From NCBI RefSeq assembly GCF_020618775.1, contig NZ_JAESVB010000001.1, positions 496,001 to 560,000 of the forward strand: a stretch of DNA of 64,000 bases, read 5' to 3'. The position numbers and the translations under genes are program-made. Source of the DNA: Acidisoma silvae. GTDB lineage: Bacteria; Pseudomonadota; Alphaproteobacteria; Acetobacterales; Acetobacteraceae. This document shows positions 62,638-64,000 of this stretch, one piece after another; the first letter of the stretch is position 1, and the number at the start of each line of letters is the position of its first letter. The notes below the pieces were generated by a model. It was not told the DNA's origin, searched no databases, and was given only the letters and a program-made list of their open reading frames with translations.

Positions 62638-63602
62638 AGGCCGGAAGCGGTGACAAGGGCGTTGGAGCGGTCCATCGCCTCTTTCACGGCAATCGCCGCC
62701 GCCAGCGCGCGGCGCCCGGCGGCTGCATCGACCAGGACAGGGGCGCCGTCGAGGACGGAGGCATAGAAGGCCTCATGCTCGGCGGCGAGGCTGTCATGAT
62801 CTTCCCAGGCCATGTCCTTCATCGAAAATTCCGGCATGCCCGGCACCGGAAAGCCGCCGCCCTGGCCGCGCACGATGGCCGTCAGCTTGCGGCCGGCGAA
62901 ATCGACCGCCAGATAGCCGCTCTGCGCGAAGATACGCATCCGCCGTTCGGTCTTCAGCGAAATGCGGCTGGCGGTGATGGTGGCGACGCAGCCATTGGTG
63001 AAGCGCACGCGGGCATTGGCGATATCCTCATGCGCGCTGGCGACGGCCGCGCCCACGGCGTCCACGCTTTCGATCGGCGCATCGACCAGCGCCAGGATGA
63101 GGTCGAGGTCATGGATCATAAGGTCGAGGATGACCGAAACATCCGTGCCGCGCGGCTTAAAGGGCGCGACGCGCACGGCTTCCAGATACAGTGGCTTGCC
63201 CATCCGGGCCGAGACGGCACCATGAGCGGCCGAAAACCGCTCCAGATGGCCGACCTGCAGCACGACGTCATGCTCGCGGGCCAGCGCCGCCAGACTATCG
63301 GCCTCTTCCAGGGTGGAGGCGATCGGCTTTTCGATCAGCACATGGCGGCCGGCGCGAATGGCGCGGGCCGCGATCTCGTAATGGGCTTCGGCGGGCGTCG
63401 CGACGATGACGGCGTCCGACGCCGCGATCAACTCATCCAGCGGCAGAGGCGGCGCGCCGGCTTCCCAGCCCACGCTGCGCGCCCGCTCCGGGTCGCGGTC
63501 AAAAACGCCGACAAGCTGCGCGCGGGGGGTGCTTGCAGCCTTCAGGGCATGGTAGCGCCCGAAATGCCCGACCCCGGCCACACCAAGCTTCACGGTTTCC
63601 AT
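62619..63602 (-). CDS. Gfo/Idh/MocA family oxidoreductase
   Basis: This 327-residue NAD(P)-dependent sugar-type dehydrogenase has the Rossmann motif GVAGVGHFGRYHALKA, the EKPIA signature (VLIEKPIASTLEEAD) and HDLDLILALVDAPIESVDAVG. In Acetobacteraceae a homologue commonly sits in the lpxA-lpxI-lpxB cluster, suggesting a role in UDP-sugar or lipid A metabolism. Here it is convergent with lpxB. ATG 63602 is preferred to an upstream TTG at 63635. Confidence 0.85.
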   Translation of the reverse strand: METVKLGVAGVGHFGRYHALKAASTPRAQLVGVFDRDPERARSVGWEAGAPPLPLDELIAASDAVIVATPAEAHYEIAARAIRAGRHVLIEKPIASTLEEADSLAALAREHDVVLQVGHLERFSAAHGAVSARMGKPLYLEAVRVAPFKPRGTDVSVILDLMIHDLDLILALVDAPIESVDAVGAAVASAHEDIANARVRFTNGCVATITASRISLKTERRMRIFAQSGYLAVDFAGRKLTAIVRGQGGGFPVPGMPEFSMKDMAWEDHDSLAAEHEAFYASVLDGAPVLVDAAAGRRALAAAIAVKEAMDRSNALVTASGLYNPAE

Positions 63603-63831
63603 CGGTCGTATCCGTCCAGTCGCATGAGGCCCCAAGGGGGCCGGTGACGTCGGGCCGCAGGACTAGCACCTGACAGCCATCCGTCAACCAATCGTGCCGT
63701 TAACCAAACGGAGCATCGTGGCGGAAATCAGCCCGAACGATGCCAGCACTTGCCATGCTGTCATCTGGCCGCCATACCTCCGCGCCAAATATAGTCTAGC
63801 AGAGTCTGATAACCGGGGGCCTTCCGCCGCT

Positions 63832-64000
63832 ATGCTTTATTTCAGCCGGCTCAAGGCCGCCGCCGTGTTCGGGGCCTGCCTGATCGGCATCCTGTTGTGC
63901 CTGCCCAATTTCTGGTCTGCGCCGAAGAACGGGATGCCTTGGCCTCAGATTCATCTGGGCCTCGATCTGCGCGGGGGCAGCTTTCTGCTCATGCAGGTCG
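63832..64000 (+). CDS. secD: Protein translocase subunit SecD, 3' truncated by window edge
   Basis: The first 56 codons of a SecD-like protein: an N-terminal transmembrane helix (AAAVFGACLIGILLCLPNFW) followed by IHLGLDLRGGSFLLMQV, the classical SecD start of the first periplasmic domain. SecDF uses the proton gradient to assist Sec export. An in-frame GTG at 63718 with GGAG upstream would extend the protein by 38 residues, but the ATG matches the family's usual short N-terminus. Confidence 0.9.
   Translation, partial: MLYFSRLKAAAVFGACLIGILLCLPNFWSAPKNGMPWPQIHLGLDLRGGSFLLMQV

Overview
The window is about 64 kb of GC-rich, densely coding DNA. It looks like the chromosome of an alphaproteobacterium, most likely Rhodospirillales/Acetobacteraceae-like. 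The reasons are a PetP/PetR-type regulator pair, a UbiM-like hydroxylase, a Hint-domain secreted protein, EpmA, lpxB beside a Gfo/Idh gene, and a rhizobial-type rhamnose locus. This placement is an inference from gene content; no rRNA or tRNA gene was seen.

Layout. 0-6 kb: 3' part of a YihY-family membrane protein, a FdhF/YdeP-type molybdoenzyme, and a MarR / response regulator / histidine kinase operon. 6-18.5 kb: HerA-like ATPase, flavoprotein, a divergent triosephosphate-isomerase paralogue, UbiM-like hydroxylase, a DoxX/TetR divergent pair with clear operators, pterin dehydratase, 6-phosphogluconate dehydrogenase, two drug exporters and an exported protein of unknown function. 18.5-29.6 kb (minus strand): an apparent operon of a HlyB-type ABC exporter, HlyD adaptor, SEL1-repeat protein, a multidomain glycosyltransferase, an unknown protein and a GT4 glycosyltransferase. 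29.8-38.2 kb: a carbamoylase-family hydrolase, a stand-alone EF-G, then a large AIDA-repeat protein ending in a Hint domain. The AIDA/Hint protein is the natural candidate client of the exporter and glycosyltransferases.

38-40.6 kb holds a divergent SDR/LysR pair and a Phd/PIN toxin-antitoxin module. 40.6-55.2 kb is a complete L-rhamnose locus. On the minus strand are rhaD (aldolase/dehydrogenase fusion), rhaI, an FAH-family hydrolase and lutABC. On the plus strand are rhaR, the ABC importer rhaSTPQ, mutarotase rhaU and kinase rhaK. Together they can import rhamnose, convert it to dihydroxyacetone phosphate plus L-lactaldehyde/L-lactate, and oxidise lactate to pyruvate. epmA follows rhaK by only a few bases.

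56-64 kb: an SDR, a LysE exporter, a two-gene unit resembling a Tse2-type toxin plus partner, a Uma2 protein, then a tightly overlapping operon of lipoprotein, GNAT, nitrilase, GNAT and lpxB. A convergent Gfo/Idh oxidoreductase and the 5' end of secD close the window.

The most interesting items are the exporter/glycosyltransferase operon with its AIDA-Hint protein (whose N-terminus carries two aspartic-protease-like Asp motifs), the lactate-oxidising extension of the rhamnose operon, the Tse2-like pair, and several well-formed operator palindromes.
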